Shown here: positions 30,977 through 40,758 of the stretch, in pieces
Layout of the letters: the number at the start of each line of letters is the position of its first letter
Position numbering within the stretch: the first letter of the stretch is position 1
Assembly (NCBI GenBank): GCA_020161935.1
Contig: JAIUNI010000001.1
Coordinates: 496,001 to 560,000 of the forward strand
Length of the DNA: 64,000 bases
Origin: Chloroflexota bacterium
GTDB lineage: Bacteria > Chloroflexota > Anaerolineae > Aggregatilineales > Phototrophicaceae
Direction: 5' to 3'
The notes under the pieces: generated by a model
What the model was told of the DNA's origin: nothing
Database searches by the model: none
Seen by the model: only the letters and a program-made list of their open reading frames with translations
Position numbers and translations under genes: made by a program

Positions 30977-32338
30977 TTAGCCGAAGATGGTCTGGGGGGT
31001 CGTGGGTACATAGTTCGCCCAAATGGAATTGGTGGTCGTGACACCCTGCTTCGACTCTTTGTATTCTTCCAGCCAAGTGCTAAACGCGCCAGCCTTCGCA
31101 TTATCAATTTGATCTTGCGTCAGCTCGCGGTCTTCACGCGCACGGACTTGAATGATGTGGTAGCCGAACTGTGTCTTAACCGGGCCAACAATGGCATCGA
31201 TTTCGGCAGTCTTTACGGCTTCTTGAAACTCTTTCACGTAATTTGTTGCCGGTGACCAACCGAGTTCACCACCACTTGCACCGGAACCGGTATCCGTTGA
31301 TACGGACTTCGCCAAATCTGCGAATGACTCACCGGCGTTGATGGCGTTGATGACATCTTGGGCTTCTTCTTCGGTGGCAACCAAGATATGACGCGCATCG
31401 ACAAATGGGCCAGTGGTCGTGACATCGGCGGCAATGGCATCTTGGAGCGCGATACGCAAGGCTTGCAGCTCAAAGTAGCTGTTAATGTCCGCGTCGCTCA
31501 TGCCGGTTTGCTGGCGAATGGTGCGGAACACCGAGTCCTTCGTATCTTGGAATGCCTTGACGGTTTCGTCGGATGTGAGGGTTGCGGTCGGCGGCAGGGT
31601 CGCCAACGGAGTCGCGCTGGGTGTTGCGGTGAATTCCGGTGTTGAAGTGGCTGTCGGCACCGGTGACGGTGTGGGCGACACATAGGGTGTGGGTGTGATG
31701 GTCGGGGTCGGTGTTACCGTTGCAGTCGCTTCGGCTGTAGCTTCCGCGTCCGCTACCGGTGGTTCATAACCGAAATATTGGTTGATCTGCTTATCAATAT
31801 CCGCTTGCGAAACGGTAATGCCCCGTGCCTTCGCCTCGTTACGGATCAGTTGTTCTTCGATCAGGGTATCAATGACTGCCAAGCCCATTTGGTCGGATAC
31901 TTGGATTTCTTTGATCCATGTCGCGTAAGGTTCCTGCGATTGTAAGGTTTGCACGAGCTGCTGCTCAGTGTAGCCGAAGCTCGTATAGGTCTGCACAACC
32001 TGTGTTAACTGCTGGTTACGCATATAGCGTTCCAACCGTACACGGCGTTGGAATTGGCTGATGTTGACGTTTTGCCCGTCGACGCTGAGAACAACTTGGT
32101 TGGGGGTAATCACTTGATCAAAAATAAACGTAATTGCCAACAGGATGACGACAATCGCTACGGCTGCGATAGTACCTAAAATAACCCATCGCTGGATTTC
32201 GTGTTCGCGTTCCGCACGTGACCGATATTCCTGCCGGAGCTTGGGGGTTGGCTGTTTTCCTTCAGGGCCGCTGCCTTCTGGGGAAACAGGCTTTGTGTTT
32301 CCCTTTGGAATCGCCGTAGTTTGGCTTCTCTTAGACAT
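30977..32338 (-). CDS. Membrane-anchored peptidyl-prolyl isomerase (parvulin/PrsA-SurA type)
   Basis: 453 residues. A basic cytoplasmic N terminus, one helix (about 50-72), a SurA_N-like helical region (about 85-200), a Thr/Pro-rich insert (about 205-255) that interrupts it, and the parvulin rotamase domain (about 300-410: ARHILVATEEEAQ, GGELGWSP, FGYHIIQV). It acts outside the membrane to fold exported proteins, of which this window encodes many. AGGAG lies about 12 bases before ATG 32338. It stands alone between two terminators. Confidence 0.9.
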   Translation of the reverse strand: MSKRSQTTAIPKGNTKPVSPEGSGPEGKQPTPKLRQEYRSRAEREHEIQRWVILGTIAAVAIVVILLAITFIFDQVITPNQVVLSVDGQNVNISQFQRRVRLERYMRNQQLTQVVQTYTSFGYTEQQLVQTLQSQEPYATWIKEIQVSDQMGLAVIDTLIEEQLIRNEAKARGITVSQADIDKQINQYFGYEPPVADAEATAEATATVTPTPTITPTPYVSPTPSPVPTATSTPEFTATPSATPLATLPPTATLTSDETVKAFQDTKDSVFRTIRQQTGMSDADINSYFELQALRIALQDAIAADVTTTGPFVDARHILVATEEEAQDVINAINAGESFADLAKSVSTDTGSGASGGELGWSPATNYVKEFQEAVKTAEIDAIVGPVKTQFGYHIIQVRAREDRELTQDQIDNAKAGAFSTWLEEYKESKQGVTTTNSIWANYVPTTPQTIFG

Positions 32339-32368
32339 AACGAATGCTCACTCCTGCTTAGGACACCG

Positions 32369-32399
32369 AAAAGGGCATAGAGTGTTAACCACTATGCCC
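32369..32399 (-). terminator. Terminator after the rpsF-ssb-rpsR operon
   Basis: GGGCATAG/CTATGCCC, 8 bp (32373-32380 with 32392-32399), then TTTTCG on minus; 50 bases past the rpsR stop. Confidence 0.7.
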
Positions 32400-32449
32400 C
32401 ATAAAAGCTGGTCTTATGAATGGTTCTTGCCCATCATCGCCGGGTGAAA

Positions 32450-32752
32450 TTAATCACTGGAGGCGATGAACGGCAGCATAGCCAAATGACGGGCACGCTT
32501 AATTTCACGCGCCAATTCACGCTGGCAGCGGGCGCAGTTGCCGGTTTGGCGGCGCGGACGGATTTTACCCGTTTCGCCGATAAAACGCTTCAGCGCATCC
32601 ACATTCTTGTAGTCGAAGCACTTGCCTTCGGGGCAGTACTGCTGATGGCGACCGCGACCCGGGCGCTGGCGGCGGAAGCCACCACGATCATCACCACCAT
32701 CAAAACCGTCGTCCATATCGCGGTCACGTTCGCGATAATCCATGTCACTCAT
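32450..32752 (-). CDS. rpsR: 30S ribosomal protein S18
   Basis: 100 residues. The conserved core runs from [20 protein letters not shown] to [10 protein letters not shown]. The core includes two zinc-type Cys pairs (CPEGKC, CARC), as in the zinc-binding form of S18. About 38 extra N-terminal residues are rich in Asp, Arg and Gly. S18 binds S6 on the 30S platform. AGGAG six bases upstream supports ATG 32752. Last gene of rpsF-ssb-rpsR. Confidence 0.96.
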   Translation of the reverse strand: MSDMDYRERDRDMDDGFDGGDDRGGFRRQRPGRGRHQQYCPEGKCFDYKNVDALKRFIGETGKIRPRRQTGNCARCQRELAREIKRARHLAMLPFIASSD

Positions 32753-32770
32753 TTTTGTCTCCTAAATGGC

Positions 32771-33184
32771 CTAAAATGCATAATCGCCGCTGTCTTGGTC
32801 GTCAGCGATATAGTCCATATCGCCTTCGTCGTGCAACTGTTGTTCGCGGCGACGGTCACCCAACAAAATCATTTCATTGGCGACCAATTCCGTCCGAAAA
32901 TGTTTCTTGCCAGTTTCATCTTCCCAACCGCGCGTCTGAAGCCGTCCCTCAATATAAACCTGTTGGTTTTTACTGAGGTGGGACTTGCAGATTTCGGCGA
33001 GGTTTCCCCACGCCACGACATTGAACCATTCGGTTTCCTCGCGGCGTTCACCTTCAGCGGAAGTCCATGTGCGGCTGGTTGCAACGCTGAAACTGGTTAC
33101 TGCGCGACCACTTGGTGTGTATCGCATTTCAGGGTCACGCCCTAAGTAACCAATAATCATGACCTTGTTCAACCCACGCGCCAT
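32771..33184 (-). CDS. ssb: Single-stranded DNA-binding protein
   Basis: 137 residues from ATG 33184 (MARGLNKVMIIGYLGRDPEM), chosen over a longer reading because GAGGAG lies ten bases upstream and the OB fold begins here. The OB domain covers 1-105. The C-terminal tail is short and acidic and ends DYAF, close to the usual DDIPF protein-docking tip. It coats single-stranded DNA in replication and repair. Standard position between rpsF and rpsR. Confidence 0.96.
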   Translation of the reverse strand: MARGLNKVMIIGYLGRDPEMRYTPSGRAVTSFSVATSRTWTSAEGERREETEWFNVVAWGNLAEICKSHLSKNQQVYIEGRLQTRGWEDETGKKHFRTELVANEMILLGDRRREQQLHDEGDMDYIADDQDSGDYAF

Positions 33185-33236
33185 ATTGCTGCCGCTCCTC
33201 AGACACTTCTCCAATGCTGCGAGAAGGTTTTACGTC

Positions 33237-33530
33237 TTAATTCTCAGGTCGGATCAACAGGTAACGCAAAACTGTGTTTGACAGCTTCAAGTTACGTTCA
33301 AGTTCTGGCAGATTTTTCGGATCAATGTCGGCATTCATGCAAACATAGTAGCCATCACGCTGCTTGTCAATCTCATAGGCCAGCTTGCGCCGACCCCAGC
33401 GGTCGATCTTCGTCACCTGACCAAGTTCGTTGGCTTCAACCCAACCTTGAACCGTAGTGACGGTGTTGTTGATGACCTCATCATTGGGGTCAATGCGAAC
33501 GATAAAGGTAAGCTCGTATGTATGTCTCAT
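33237..33530 (-). CDS. rpsF: 30S ribosomal protein S6
   Basis: 97 residues from ATG 33530 (MRHTYELTFIVRID), with AAAGGAG about 12-14 bases upstream; a longer in-frame extension would translate the leader. GRRKLAYEI and the following DGYYV are S6 signatures. It pairs with S18 in the ribosome. First gene of the operon; the leader can fold as described at 33556-33607. Confidence 0.96.
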   Translation of the reverse strand: MRHTYELTFIVRIDPNDEVINNTVTTVQGWVEANELGQVTKIDRWGRRKLAYEIDKQRDGYYVCMNADIDPKNLPELERNLKLSNTVLRYLLIRPEN

Positions 33531-33555
33531 AGGGAATTCAAATTCTCCTTTCCCC

Positions 33556-33607
33556 GGGATTGCCTCACTGTCGCACGAGCGCGCTAAGTGAAGCGGAAAG
33601 TGTTCCC
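33556..33607 (-). promoter_or_regulatory. Possible S6:S18 autoregulatory hairpin in the rpsF leader
   Basis: On minus, CTTCACT pairs with AGTGAGG (33587-33593 with 33563-33569, one G-T) over a GC-rich loop. An outer GGGA/TCCC closes an asymmetric internal loop that contains CCG. Known S6:S18 leader motifs are hairpins with a conserved CCG in an asymmetric loop. The match is by eye only. Confidence 0.35.
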
Positions 33608-33647
33608 AACCGTGTATTGGGAGTTTCAATGGAAAATGTTAATGGAT

Positions 33648-35117
33648 TCATGCCGCTTTAGCAACGGTCGATTCGCGCATTTCGTTTAGAAGGCGTGAAC
33701 TGGCGAGTGCAAGTGTGATAATCAGCCAGAAAAAAAGGATCGACCCTTGAAAGTCCATACGGAAAAAATAGAGGTCGGCTGTCGCATTAATCAGGGCGGC
33801 GATTAAGGCTGCATGATAGCCGAGATGGATGGATGCCATTTGGGGATCGAGCAGGTTATTACGCCGCGCCCTCCAACCGTAAATAAGCACGCCTAGTATC
33901 ACGATGCCAAACAGTCCAACGCCGACAAGACCAATTTGGTTTGCCATGATGAGGTACATACTAGCGACGTTGGTATAGAGGTCGATTTCAGGCGTGCCTG
34001 TAAAGCCAACCCCGACAATCGGGTTGCGGCTGATGAGTTCTAACGAATCGGTATACTCGCCGATACGCATCTGAGTAGCGAGGTCAGCGCCGGTAAAGGC
34101 TTCAGTGAAGCGCTCGACATAAGTTCGTGTCTGGGGTAGGGCGATAATCAACACAGCGCCCAAGACGAGCATCGGCAGGTATTTGCGGTAGCCGGGGAAC
34201 AGACTAATGATGAATAGGCTGATGGCAAACGCGAGCATTGAGGCGCGTGAAAAGGTGAGCAGAAGTGCTAAAGCGATGACACCCAGCACCCCCAGCGTGA
34301 GCCAACGATAGGGCAGTACCGGTTTGCGCGAGAACAACTGCGGCGCGACGAGTGCGGCTGAGACGGCTAGGATACCACCGAGCGCATTGGGGTCTACCCA
34401 TGTGCCGATGGCGCGTTCGGCGTTGGCAGGATTATCTTCGATAAAGCGGATTACGCCACCATTCGGGTAGCCAAACCTTGCCAAGCGTACCAAGAGTTCT
34501 TCGGCTGTTTGATCCGGCAGGATGTAAAGCACAATGGCGACAACGGCTTGCATCCCGACCGCAGCCATGATGGCAATCACTAAACGGCGCAGCGTTTGTG
34601 GTTCGCGAATGAGATCACCCAGCACGAACACAAGCCCGATGCTCAATAAGGTTTCCGCGAACTGCCGGATAGTCGCGCTCGTGAACGGCGCATAGCGCAA
34701 ACCCAGCGCGAAGGCGAGGATGAGCCAGAGGGCATATAAAACGACGAGTGCATGGATAGGCGTGAGGCGGAAACCCTGCCGCCGTCCGGTCATCCACTGC
34801 ATGGCATAGACAAGCAAAAAAGCACCTAAAGCTAAGTCGAGAAAGGTCGGGGTAATACCAATTTTGAAGGGCAGCGTTCCAAAGGGTATTAAGCCAGTCA
34901 CCAAGATGACACCGTAAAGCGCGGTTGTGACGTTCGAGAGGACGTACAACCCCGCCAGCACGCCAAAGATGACTGCAAAGGCGACGATTGGCCCACCCAC
35001 GGCAACCAGAACAGCGATGATGCCACCGGTCAGGCCGATTACCCCCCCGATGAGCGCCCCGTAAGCATAGCGATTTAAGCCTGTTAACCAGTGGGCGAGT
35101 TGATTGGTGCTATTCAT
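33648..35117 (-). CDS. O-antigen ligase/polymerase-like membrane protein
   Basis: 489 residues from ATG 35117, which overlaps the stop of the YfhO-like gene (AGGAAG upstream). About 12 membrane helices, with a long outside loop near residues 340-370 (RTYVERFTEAFTG...RIGEYTDSLELISRNPIVGVGFTG), the Wzy_C pattern of O-antigen ligases and polymerases (RxxxW/YxxxLxxxxxxPxxGxG). It probably joins or transfers surface glycan units. It ends a five-gene polysaccharide run on minus. Confidence 0.85.
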   Translation of the reverse strand: MNSTNQLAHWLTGLNRYAYGALIGGVIGLTGGIIAVLVAVGGPIVAFAVIFGVLAGLYVLSNVTTALYGVILVTGLIPFGTLPFKIGITPTFLDLALGAFLLVYAMQWMTGRRQGFRLTPIHALVVLYALWLILAFALGLRYAPFTSATIRQFAETLLSIGLVFVLGDLIREPQTLRRLVIAIMAAVGMQAVVAIVLYILPDQTAEELLVRLARFGYPNGGVIRFIEDNPANAERAIGTWVDPNALGGILAVSAALVAPQLFSRKPVLPYRWLTLGVLGVIALALLLTFSRASMLAFAISLFIISLFPGYRKYLPMLVLGAVLIIALPQTRTYVERFTEAFTGADLATQMRIGEYTDSLELISRNPIVGVGFTGTPEIDLYTNVASMYLIMANQIGLVGVGLFGIVILGVLIYGWRARRNNLLDPQMASIHLGYHAALIAALINATADLYFFRMDFQGSILFFWLIITLALASSRLLNEMRESTVAKAA

Positions 35118-37356
35118 TGAACTTCCTGCGTATAACACTGAAGGCGATAAGTGCCCCTGCGCCTAGGAAGGCGAGTAAGCTGACTACCGCGCCGATTTTA
35201 TAACTGAGCGGGTCGAACCGGAAAACAATCGTGTGTTCGCCAGTAGGGATTTCGACAGCCGCCAACGCCCCATAAGCACGGAGAATAGGAACGCTGCCAT
35301 CGTCCACTGTCACTGACCAACCCGGATAGTAGGGGTTGGAAACGGATAGTACAGCGTCAGCAGGTGTGCTGACCTCAATTGTAAACGTTTCAGGCTTAAA
35401 GGTCGTGACCTGTGCGGTTGCGGTTTCCGGTGCTTCGCCCGTGAGTGTGATTGTTGGCGGTTGTTCGAGGATAACCGTCCGGCGCAAGTTGAGTTTGGTA
35501 TCACTCAACATGGCGCGAGCATCATGCTCGTTGGCTGCCAACCGTACATCATACACGAGGTTGGCAAATGGTCGCGGGTCGGATAAGCGGTGCAAATTCA
35601 CCGTGCCGTAGCGATCTGTGCCGCTGGTGAGGACTTCACTGGCAACCGGCATTTGCTCCCAATCGGTATAGACGTAGCGCACCGCGAATAGTTCCCATGC
35701 CGTAGGATTAATTAGTTCAGTGTTGATAATGGCGTTTGGGCCTTCCAGAAACAACGGACTGATGCCCCGCATATCGGCGAGATCATACAAGCTGCCAAAG
35801 TTATCGTGCAAGGCTCGGTAGCCATCAACACGGAAGGGGGTATCCGTATCTGAAAGGGCTGCTGCCACTAAAGGCGGCGGATTAAAATCGAGCTGCTTCT
35901 GCGGTGGAGTGGAGTCGTAATTAAATCGGTTATCCATACTCAGCGCGAATAAGTCGAGCAGTATCAAACCTGCGACCAATATGTATCGGAGTTTGTTCTG
36001 CGGTTCGCCGAGCCACCAACTGAACAGCGCAAACGACGAAAGGGAAATAAGGAATGCGAGTGCGACTGGTGCGAGATAAGTACCATAACTTTCGGGGTTG
36101 CCCATCCAGCCGACGAATACCAGCGCGAGTACGATACCACATATCATCAACAACCCAAGAATGGCTTGTCGTATCCGGCGGCTGGCTTTGAAATCCTGTA
36201 ACTTTTCCCAGTTCACTAGATGAACCGCGCCCATCCCCGCTAACAGTGCGAGGCTGAAGGCGATCAGAAACGCCCCGCGTTCTTGCCCACGGAAGAAGCG
36301 CAAGCCGGGTAAAACGTTATAGAGAAAAGCGTAGAGCGGACTGTTGCTGCCGAAGCTCAGGCCGAGCGCAACTAGGGTGACGATGCCCCAAAAGATGCTT
36401 CCCGGCAGCCGTCGCCAGAGGGCGATGAGCGCGAGTATTAGCCCGATGATGCCGACATACAGCGGCGACCACTGGCTGACGATGTTGGGGAAAATAAACT
36501 GGACGACATCTTGGAATGGAAACCCGTTACCTTTCGCATCAAAACTAAGTCCTGTGCGAGTGGTATAGAGTAAATACTCCAACCCCGGTAAAAGCTGTAC
36601 CGCTGCCAACGCGCCACCGAGCGCGCCGAAAGCGACCACGCCGCCGAGTATGCTTTGCCATCGGTAGCGCTTTTGATAACCTCGATAGGCAAGATAGGCG
36701 GCAAGTAGATAGGTTGCGAACCAACTGGTTTGTGGGTGGCCTGCCATCCATGAGATGCCGTATGCAACGCCGGTCAGCAGCAGCCACGGCCAACGTAACC
36801 GTTCGCCGCGCGTCGCTTCATGAATGCCGAGGATGGCTAATGGCAGCCAGACAGCGGCCTCTAAAAGCGCGAGCTGCAGCGGTGGATACGACTGCATGAA
36901 ACCGCCGTAGCTGAATATCACGGCAGCGACGAACGCCCCAAACGGACTACCACGCTGATTCAGTGTCATTCGCCGTACAAGCGCGTACATGAAGAATGAA
37001 CTGGCGAGTACATGCAGCGTCATTTCGAGTTCGAGGGCGTGGTAGCTCCAGCCTCCGGCGAGGCGGCTGAGGCCAATGGTTAGCAGACGCGGGGGGTAAA
37101 AGACTGCTGCTTGCGTATCGCCGATGAACGGCAGACCACCGTTGTTGTAGGGGTTCCATAACGGCACTTCGCCAGATGCAAACCGTTGATACTGGTAGGC
37201 GGCAAAAGCCACGAACTGACCCGAAAAGTCGCCTTGTTTTATAGACGCTTGGTCGGCTTCTATCGGCGTGAACAGCCGCCAAAAAAAGAGCAGCCATATC
37301 GCAATCAACAGCAGCACTGCTAGGGTATCAGCGTTTGCAAATCGTCGTAAGCGCAT
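35110..37356 (-). CDS. YfhO-family membrane protein
   Basis: 748 residues. About 12 membrane helices cover 1-470, followed by an outside beta-rich C-terminal domain (about 480-715) and a final helix (about 720-742). The early FSGQFVAFAAYQ and GEVPLWNPYNNGGLPF with GDTQAAVFYPPRLL are typical of the YfhO / GT-C glycosyltransferase-like family, proteins tied to teichoic-acid or surface-glycan glycosylation in Firmicutes. ATG 37356 shares one base with the stop codon of the upstream gene. Confidence 0.85.
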   Translation of the reverse strand: MRLRRFANADTLAVLLLIAIWLLFFWRLFTPIEADQASIKQGDFSGQFVAFAAYQYQRFASGEVPLWNPYNNGGLPFIGDTQAAVFYPPRLLTIGLSRLAGGWSYHALELEMTLHVLASSFFMYALVRRMTLNQRGSPFGAFVAAVIFSYGGFMQSYPPLQLALLEAAVWLPLAILGIHEATRGERLRWPWLLLTGVAYGISWMAGHPQTSWFATYLLAAYLAYRGYQKRYRWQSILGGVVAFGALGGALAAVQLLPGLEYLLYTTRTGLSFDAKGNGFPFQDVVQFIFPNIVSQWSPLYVGIIGLILALIALWRRLPGSIFWGIVTLVALGLSFGSNSPLYAFLYNVLPGLRFFRGQERGAFLIAFSLALLAGMGAVHLVNWEKLQDFKASRRIRQAILGLLMICGIVLALVFVGWMGNPESYGTYLAPVALAFLISLSSFALFSWWLGEPQNKLRYILVAGLILLDLFALSMDNRFNYDSTPPQKQLDFNPPPLVAAALSDTDTPFRVDGYRALHDNFGSLYDLADMRGISPLFLEGPNAIINTELINPTAWELFAVRYVYTDWEQMPVASEVLTSGTDRYGTVNLHRLSDPRPFANLVYDVRLAANEHDARAMLSDTKLNLRRTVILEQPPTITLTGEAPETATAQVTTFKPETFTIEVSTPADAVLSVSNPYYPGWSVTVDDGSVPILRAYGALAAVEIPTGEHTIVFRFDPLSYKIGAVVSLLAFLGAGALIAFSVIRRKFNE

Positions 37357-39617
37357 TACGAGTTCCCTGCTGGTAATATTCGCACGCGAGTCATATTCAT
37401 ATAATCATTCGCCATGCCGCCATCCACAGTAACAATTCGTAGGCGGTGTATTGTGCCGTCTTCACTCTGGCTGTATAGGCCGAGTTCGGTTTCATAAATC
37501 CCCGGTGGCGTGTTTGGGTCAACCGTCAGCGTGTGGGTGTCTTTGATAATTGTACCTGTTTCCCACGTGGTTGTCGGCGCTTGCCAGTTGACAGGCATTC
37601 CGTCAGAGGCGGCGTACTTGGTGAGGGTTTGCGGGTCGAGGATATTCGCAAAGACTTTATAGTCGGTATCGAGTTTTCGCAGCCCACGCCAATACAGGGT
37701 GAGTTCAATAGTATCACCGGCCGTTGGTGTAAGGTTGCTCAATGAATAGCCGACCAATTCAATCTGGTTGTCAAAGTTGATGCGGATAGGATTAGGTACA
37801 TCGAGTTGTTCCACATCAGGGCGGGGGACAACATCCACCATTCCAATTTTGAAGGTTTCTTTTCCGTCAGCCAATATCAACCGTTCTCCGGTTTGAAGGT
37901 TGTACCAGCCAATGACTACATCGAGTGTCATGGGGGCATAAGCGGTGTTGGGCAGCGGAATAGCGATTTGATTATTCCACGCGAAGTTAGCCGGTAAATC
38001 GGAAGTCGCTAAGGTGCCTTGTCCGGGGTACACATCACGCTGCCAGATGATTACGCCGTTAGTTGTGACAAGGTGAGCAAATAAGCTCCAGTTCTGGTCA
38101 AAAGGCTGCTCGATTTGCCATGTTGTCTCGACATAGATATATGCTTCGGGTATCGCATTTGTGGTTAATACCGAACTACTCACGAGCGCTACCGCACCCT
38201 CTGTATTTTGTTGCCTAAAAAGGGCTTGTTGGGTCGTGGATGGCGCGATTTGTGGTGGTTGGGCATAAACCGGCGCGATCACGGTAAATGGAATGACCGC
38301 CGCAATCAGAGCGAAAAATAGGCCGATTATGCCTGTGACGTAGGATTGCAAGCGAGCTGGCTGCCACCACGTCCATCCCACGACCATCCACATCGAAATA
38401 GCTGAGATCGCCACGAAGATGAGCCGCCCTTGCGACGCAGGGGTTTCGGCTGTCCAGCGGAGGTACGAGATGAAGGTGACGACGGGCCACAGCAGGGTAA
38501 TGAGCGCCGGAAGCCAGCGCTCAAGTGACCAACGTCTACGCACGATGATATAGGCGACAAAGACGAACGCCCCTAAAAGGCCAATTCCACCGATGATATT
38601 GAGCAACAGATAGAGCGCTTCGGGCATTGGCACATTGACCCCGCCAAAAAATCCCCAATAGGCTTGGGTGAAGCTGTGTCGTTCACTCCAAATTTGTGCC
38701 ATATTCGCGAAAATTGCCCTGCGCCCGACAATTTGTAAAAACATATTGAGGCCGGTCGGGTCGTTATACAACTGCCAGTTGTGCCAGTACCACCATCCGG
38801 CGATGAGGATGGTTAGGCCGCCGGATATAACCCCGCCGACGACGAGTGGTCGCCAGTTCTTGAGGCGTAGGCTCAAGATGAGCAAGCCGAGCGCGATAAC
38901 AGGCATGAAGAAGCCGAGATTGAGCTTCGCTAGCAAGCCCGCACCGCTGCACACGCCGAGCAGGGCATACAGCCGCCAATGCGGTAGCGTACGTGTTTTG
39001 AGCAGTTTGACGATGAGCAGCGTGAGTACGTTGCCAAGTAGGTTGGAGAGATTGTCGTTGTTGACTGATCCACTAATGAACAAGAACATGGGTATGAAGG
39101 CGTTGAGGGCAGCAGCGCCCAACGCGATGACCGGCTGTTCGGGGAATATTTCGCGAGTCAACAAGTAGGTGACGATGACAGTACCCAACCCAAGCACAAT
39201 CGAGAAGAAGCGGGCAATGTGGACGGCAAGCGTGGTTCCGCGCCACGGGAAGGCTTCTGCTTCGGTGCGGTGAACCATCATGTTAGCGTTACCATCGGGT
39301 CGGACGATACCGATGTCGGCGTGGGGGTTGACCCGCCGCGCATTTTCCATATCGGACGTGTCAATCCAACCGGTTAGGACGGCGGCCATCATGTAGTAGA
39401 GTGGGGGCTGACTGCCTTCCTGTCGCCACGGCGCGGGAACAGCAGGGTCTTGTGGGGGGAGCTGCAGCCCGTTATCTGCCATGTATTTGACCATCGGATA
39501 ATGCCAGAGTTCGTCTGAGGCTTCGAAGATCGGTGTGACGACGCTGTAAACGGTTGCCAGCAGGACATAGCCGACCAGTATGGCGTATAACCAGCGCTTG
39601 TGGGTATGGGATGACAT
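37356..39617 (-). CDS. GT-C type glycosyltransferase-like membrane protein (PMT / DUF2142-like)
   Basis: 753 residues from ATG 39617; a TTG eight codons earlier is in frame. The first outside loop has SDELWHYPMVKY, the acidic D-E pair of polyprenyl-phosphate-dependent GT-C enzymes, then QPPLYYMMAAVL. About 12 helices (to 450) are followed by a beta domain (about 480-750). It likely transfers sugar from a lipid carrier to surface glycan or protein. It follows the GT4 stop by one base, in the same transcript. Confidence 0.8.
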   Translation of the reverse strand: MSSHTHKRWLYAILVGYVLLATVYSVVTPIFEASDELWHYPMVKYMADNGLQLPPQDPAVPAPWRQEGSQPPLYYMMAAVLTGWIDTSDMENARRVNPHADIGIVRPDGNANMMVHRTEAEAFPWRGTTLAVHIARFFSIVLGLGTVIVTYLLTREIFPEQPVIALGAAALNAFIPMFLFISGSVNNDNLSNLLGNVLTLLIVKLLKTRTLPHWRLYALLGVCSGAGLLAKLNLGFFMPVIALGLLILSLRLKNWRPLVVGGVISGGLTILIAGWWYWHNWQLYNDPTGLNMFLQIVGRRAIFANMAQIWSERHSFTQAYWGFFGGVNVPMPEALYLLLNIIGGIGLLGAFVFVAYIIVRRRWSLERWLPALITLLWPVVTFISYLRWTAETPASQGRLIFVAISAISMWMVVGWTWWQPARLQSYVTGIIGLFFALIAAVIPFTVIAPVYAQPPQIAPSTTQQALFRQQNTEGAVALVSSSVLTTNAIPEAYIYVETTWQIEQPFDQNWSLFAHLVTTNGVIIWQRDVYPGQGTLATSDLPANFAWNNQIAIPLPNTAYAPMTLDVVIGWYNLQTGERLILADGKETFKIGMVDVVPRPDVEQLDVPNPIRINFDNQIELVGYSLSNLTPTAGDTIELTLYWRGLRKLDTDYKVFANILDPQTLTKYAASDGMPVNWQAPTTTWETGTIIKDTHTLTVDPNTPPGIYETELGLYSQSEDGTIHRLRIVTVDGGMANDYMNMTRVRILPAGNS

Positions 39618-39618
39618 A

Positions 39619-40758
39619 TCAGCGCTTTCGTAGGTGTTCAAAGAACTCTAGGGTTGCGCGGCTGATGTGCGACCAATCAAAATCTTGCCGTAACTGCCTC
39701 GCTCCCTGTTGCAACTGCTTTCGAAGTTCCGGCGCACGCCAGAGTTTTAAGAGGGCATCTGACAACGCACTTTTATCTGACGGCGCGACGAGCAGCATAT
39801 TTTCACCGTCCCGGAAGTTGGGAATGGTCATACTCGGTCGGGTGGTGATGATGGGGCAACCATATTGTATTGCGGCCATTAAGCTCCCACGACGGTATGA
39901 TGCGCCATCGGTGAAGGGTAGGGCAATAACGTCGCTGGCCGCGAGATAAGCGCCGACCTCCGCCTCATTCTCCAAATAACCTGTCCAATGGATCAAAATT
40001 TCAATTCCGAGCTGTTGGATTTGTGTTTTCAAATTGTTGAGGTAGCTGGCATTCGTCGGGTCGCTACTGCCTAAGCCGCCCCCAATCATGACCAAGCGCA
40101 CAGGGATGTTTTGTCGGCTGAGTGACGCGATGCTTGAAAGCAGCGTTTCGAGACCTTTGGTTTGGTTGAACAGGCCGAAATAACCGATCAAGTAATCGTC
40201 CGGTTTGGCTCCAGCTTTAGCCCGCCAGCTTTCAGCATCGAAGTGATCCGGTAAAGTGTGCTGAATGTTACTGCCGATGGGAATTAACACTTTTAACTGA
40301 ATATGCGCGAGCCTTTGTTCATCTTCTTGGTTGGTGACAATGATCCCTGCCGACTGCTGTGCGAGGTGCATGACAATCCAATCGCGCAGCTTGCCCGCTT
40401 TCGGGAAAAGATACGGGAAGCGCAGGTCGTGGAAGGTGGTTACGACTGGCACCGTTGTAAAGTGAGGCAGGAAATGTATCCACGGGGACATGCCGAAAGC
40501 GGCGGTTTGAAATTGTAGGTTCAGGATGTCGATAGATTTTTCCCGTGTCCACCGATTGATCGCTTGTAAGCTGCCAAAGTTCCATTGGCTGAGGGTGTTT
40601 TCTACCGGAATATGCTCGTCAGTCGTATGAGCTTGGGCGCTGGAGAAAATGAACACCTCCGCACCCTGCGCCGTTAGATGTTGGGCGAGAATGTGGGAAT
40701 AAGCACCGATGCCACCCTGCATGGGTGGGTATTCACCGGTTACGATACCAATACGCAT
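39619..40758 (-). CDS. Glycosyltransferase family 4
   Basis: 379 residues from ATG 40758, overlapping the GT2 stop codon; GAAGGTGA lies upstream. N-terminal MRIGIVTGEYPPMQGGIGAYS is the GT4 start, HDLRFPY and the C-terminal Rossmann part with LPFTDGASYRRGSLMAAIQYG (EX7E-like region with a changed first Glu) follow. It uses a nucleotide sugar, perhaps GDP-rhamnose or GDP-mannose made by the manC-like, gmd and rmd-like genes, to extend a glycan in the cytoplasm. Confidence 0.88.
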   Translation of the reverse strand: MRIGIVTGEYPPMQGGIGAYSHILAQHLTAQGAEVFIFSSAQAHTTDEHIPVENTLSQWNFGSLQAINRWTREKSIDILNLQFQTAAFGMSPWIHFLPHFTTVPVVTTFHDLRFPYLFPKAGKLRDWIVMHLAQQSAGIIVTNQEDEQRLAHIQLKVLIPIGSNIQHTLPDHFDAESWRAKAGAKPDDYLIGYFGLFNQTKGLETLLSSIASLSRQNIPVRLVMIGGGLGSSDPTNASYLNNLKTQIQQLGIEILIHWTGYLENEAEVGAYLAASDVIALPFTDGASYRRGSLMAAIQYGCPIITTRPSMTIPNFRDGENMLLVAPSDKSALSDALLKLWRAPELRKQLQQGARQLRQDFDWSHISRATLEFFEHLRKR

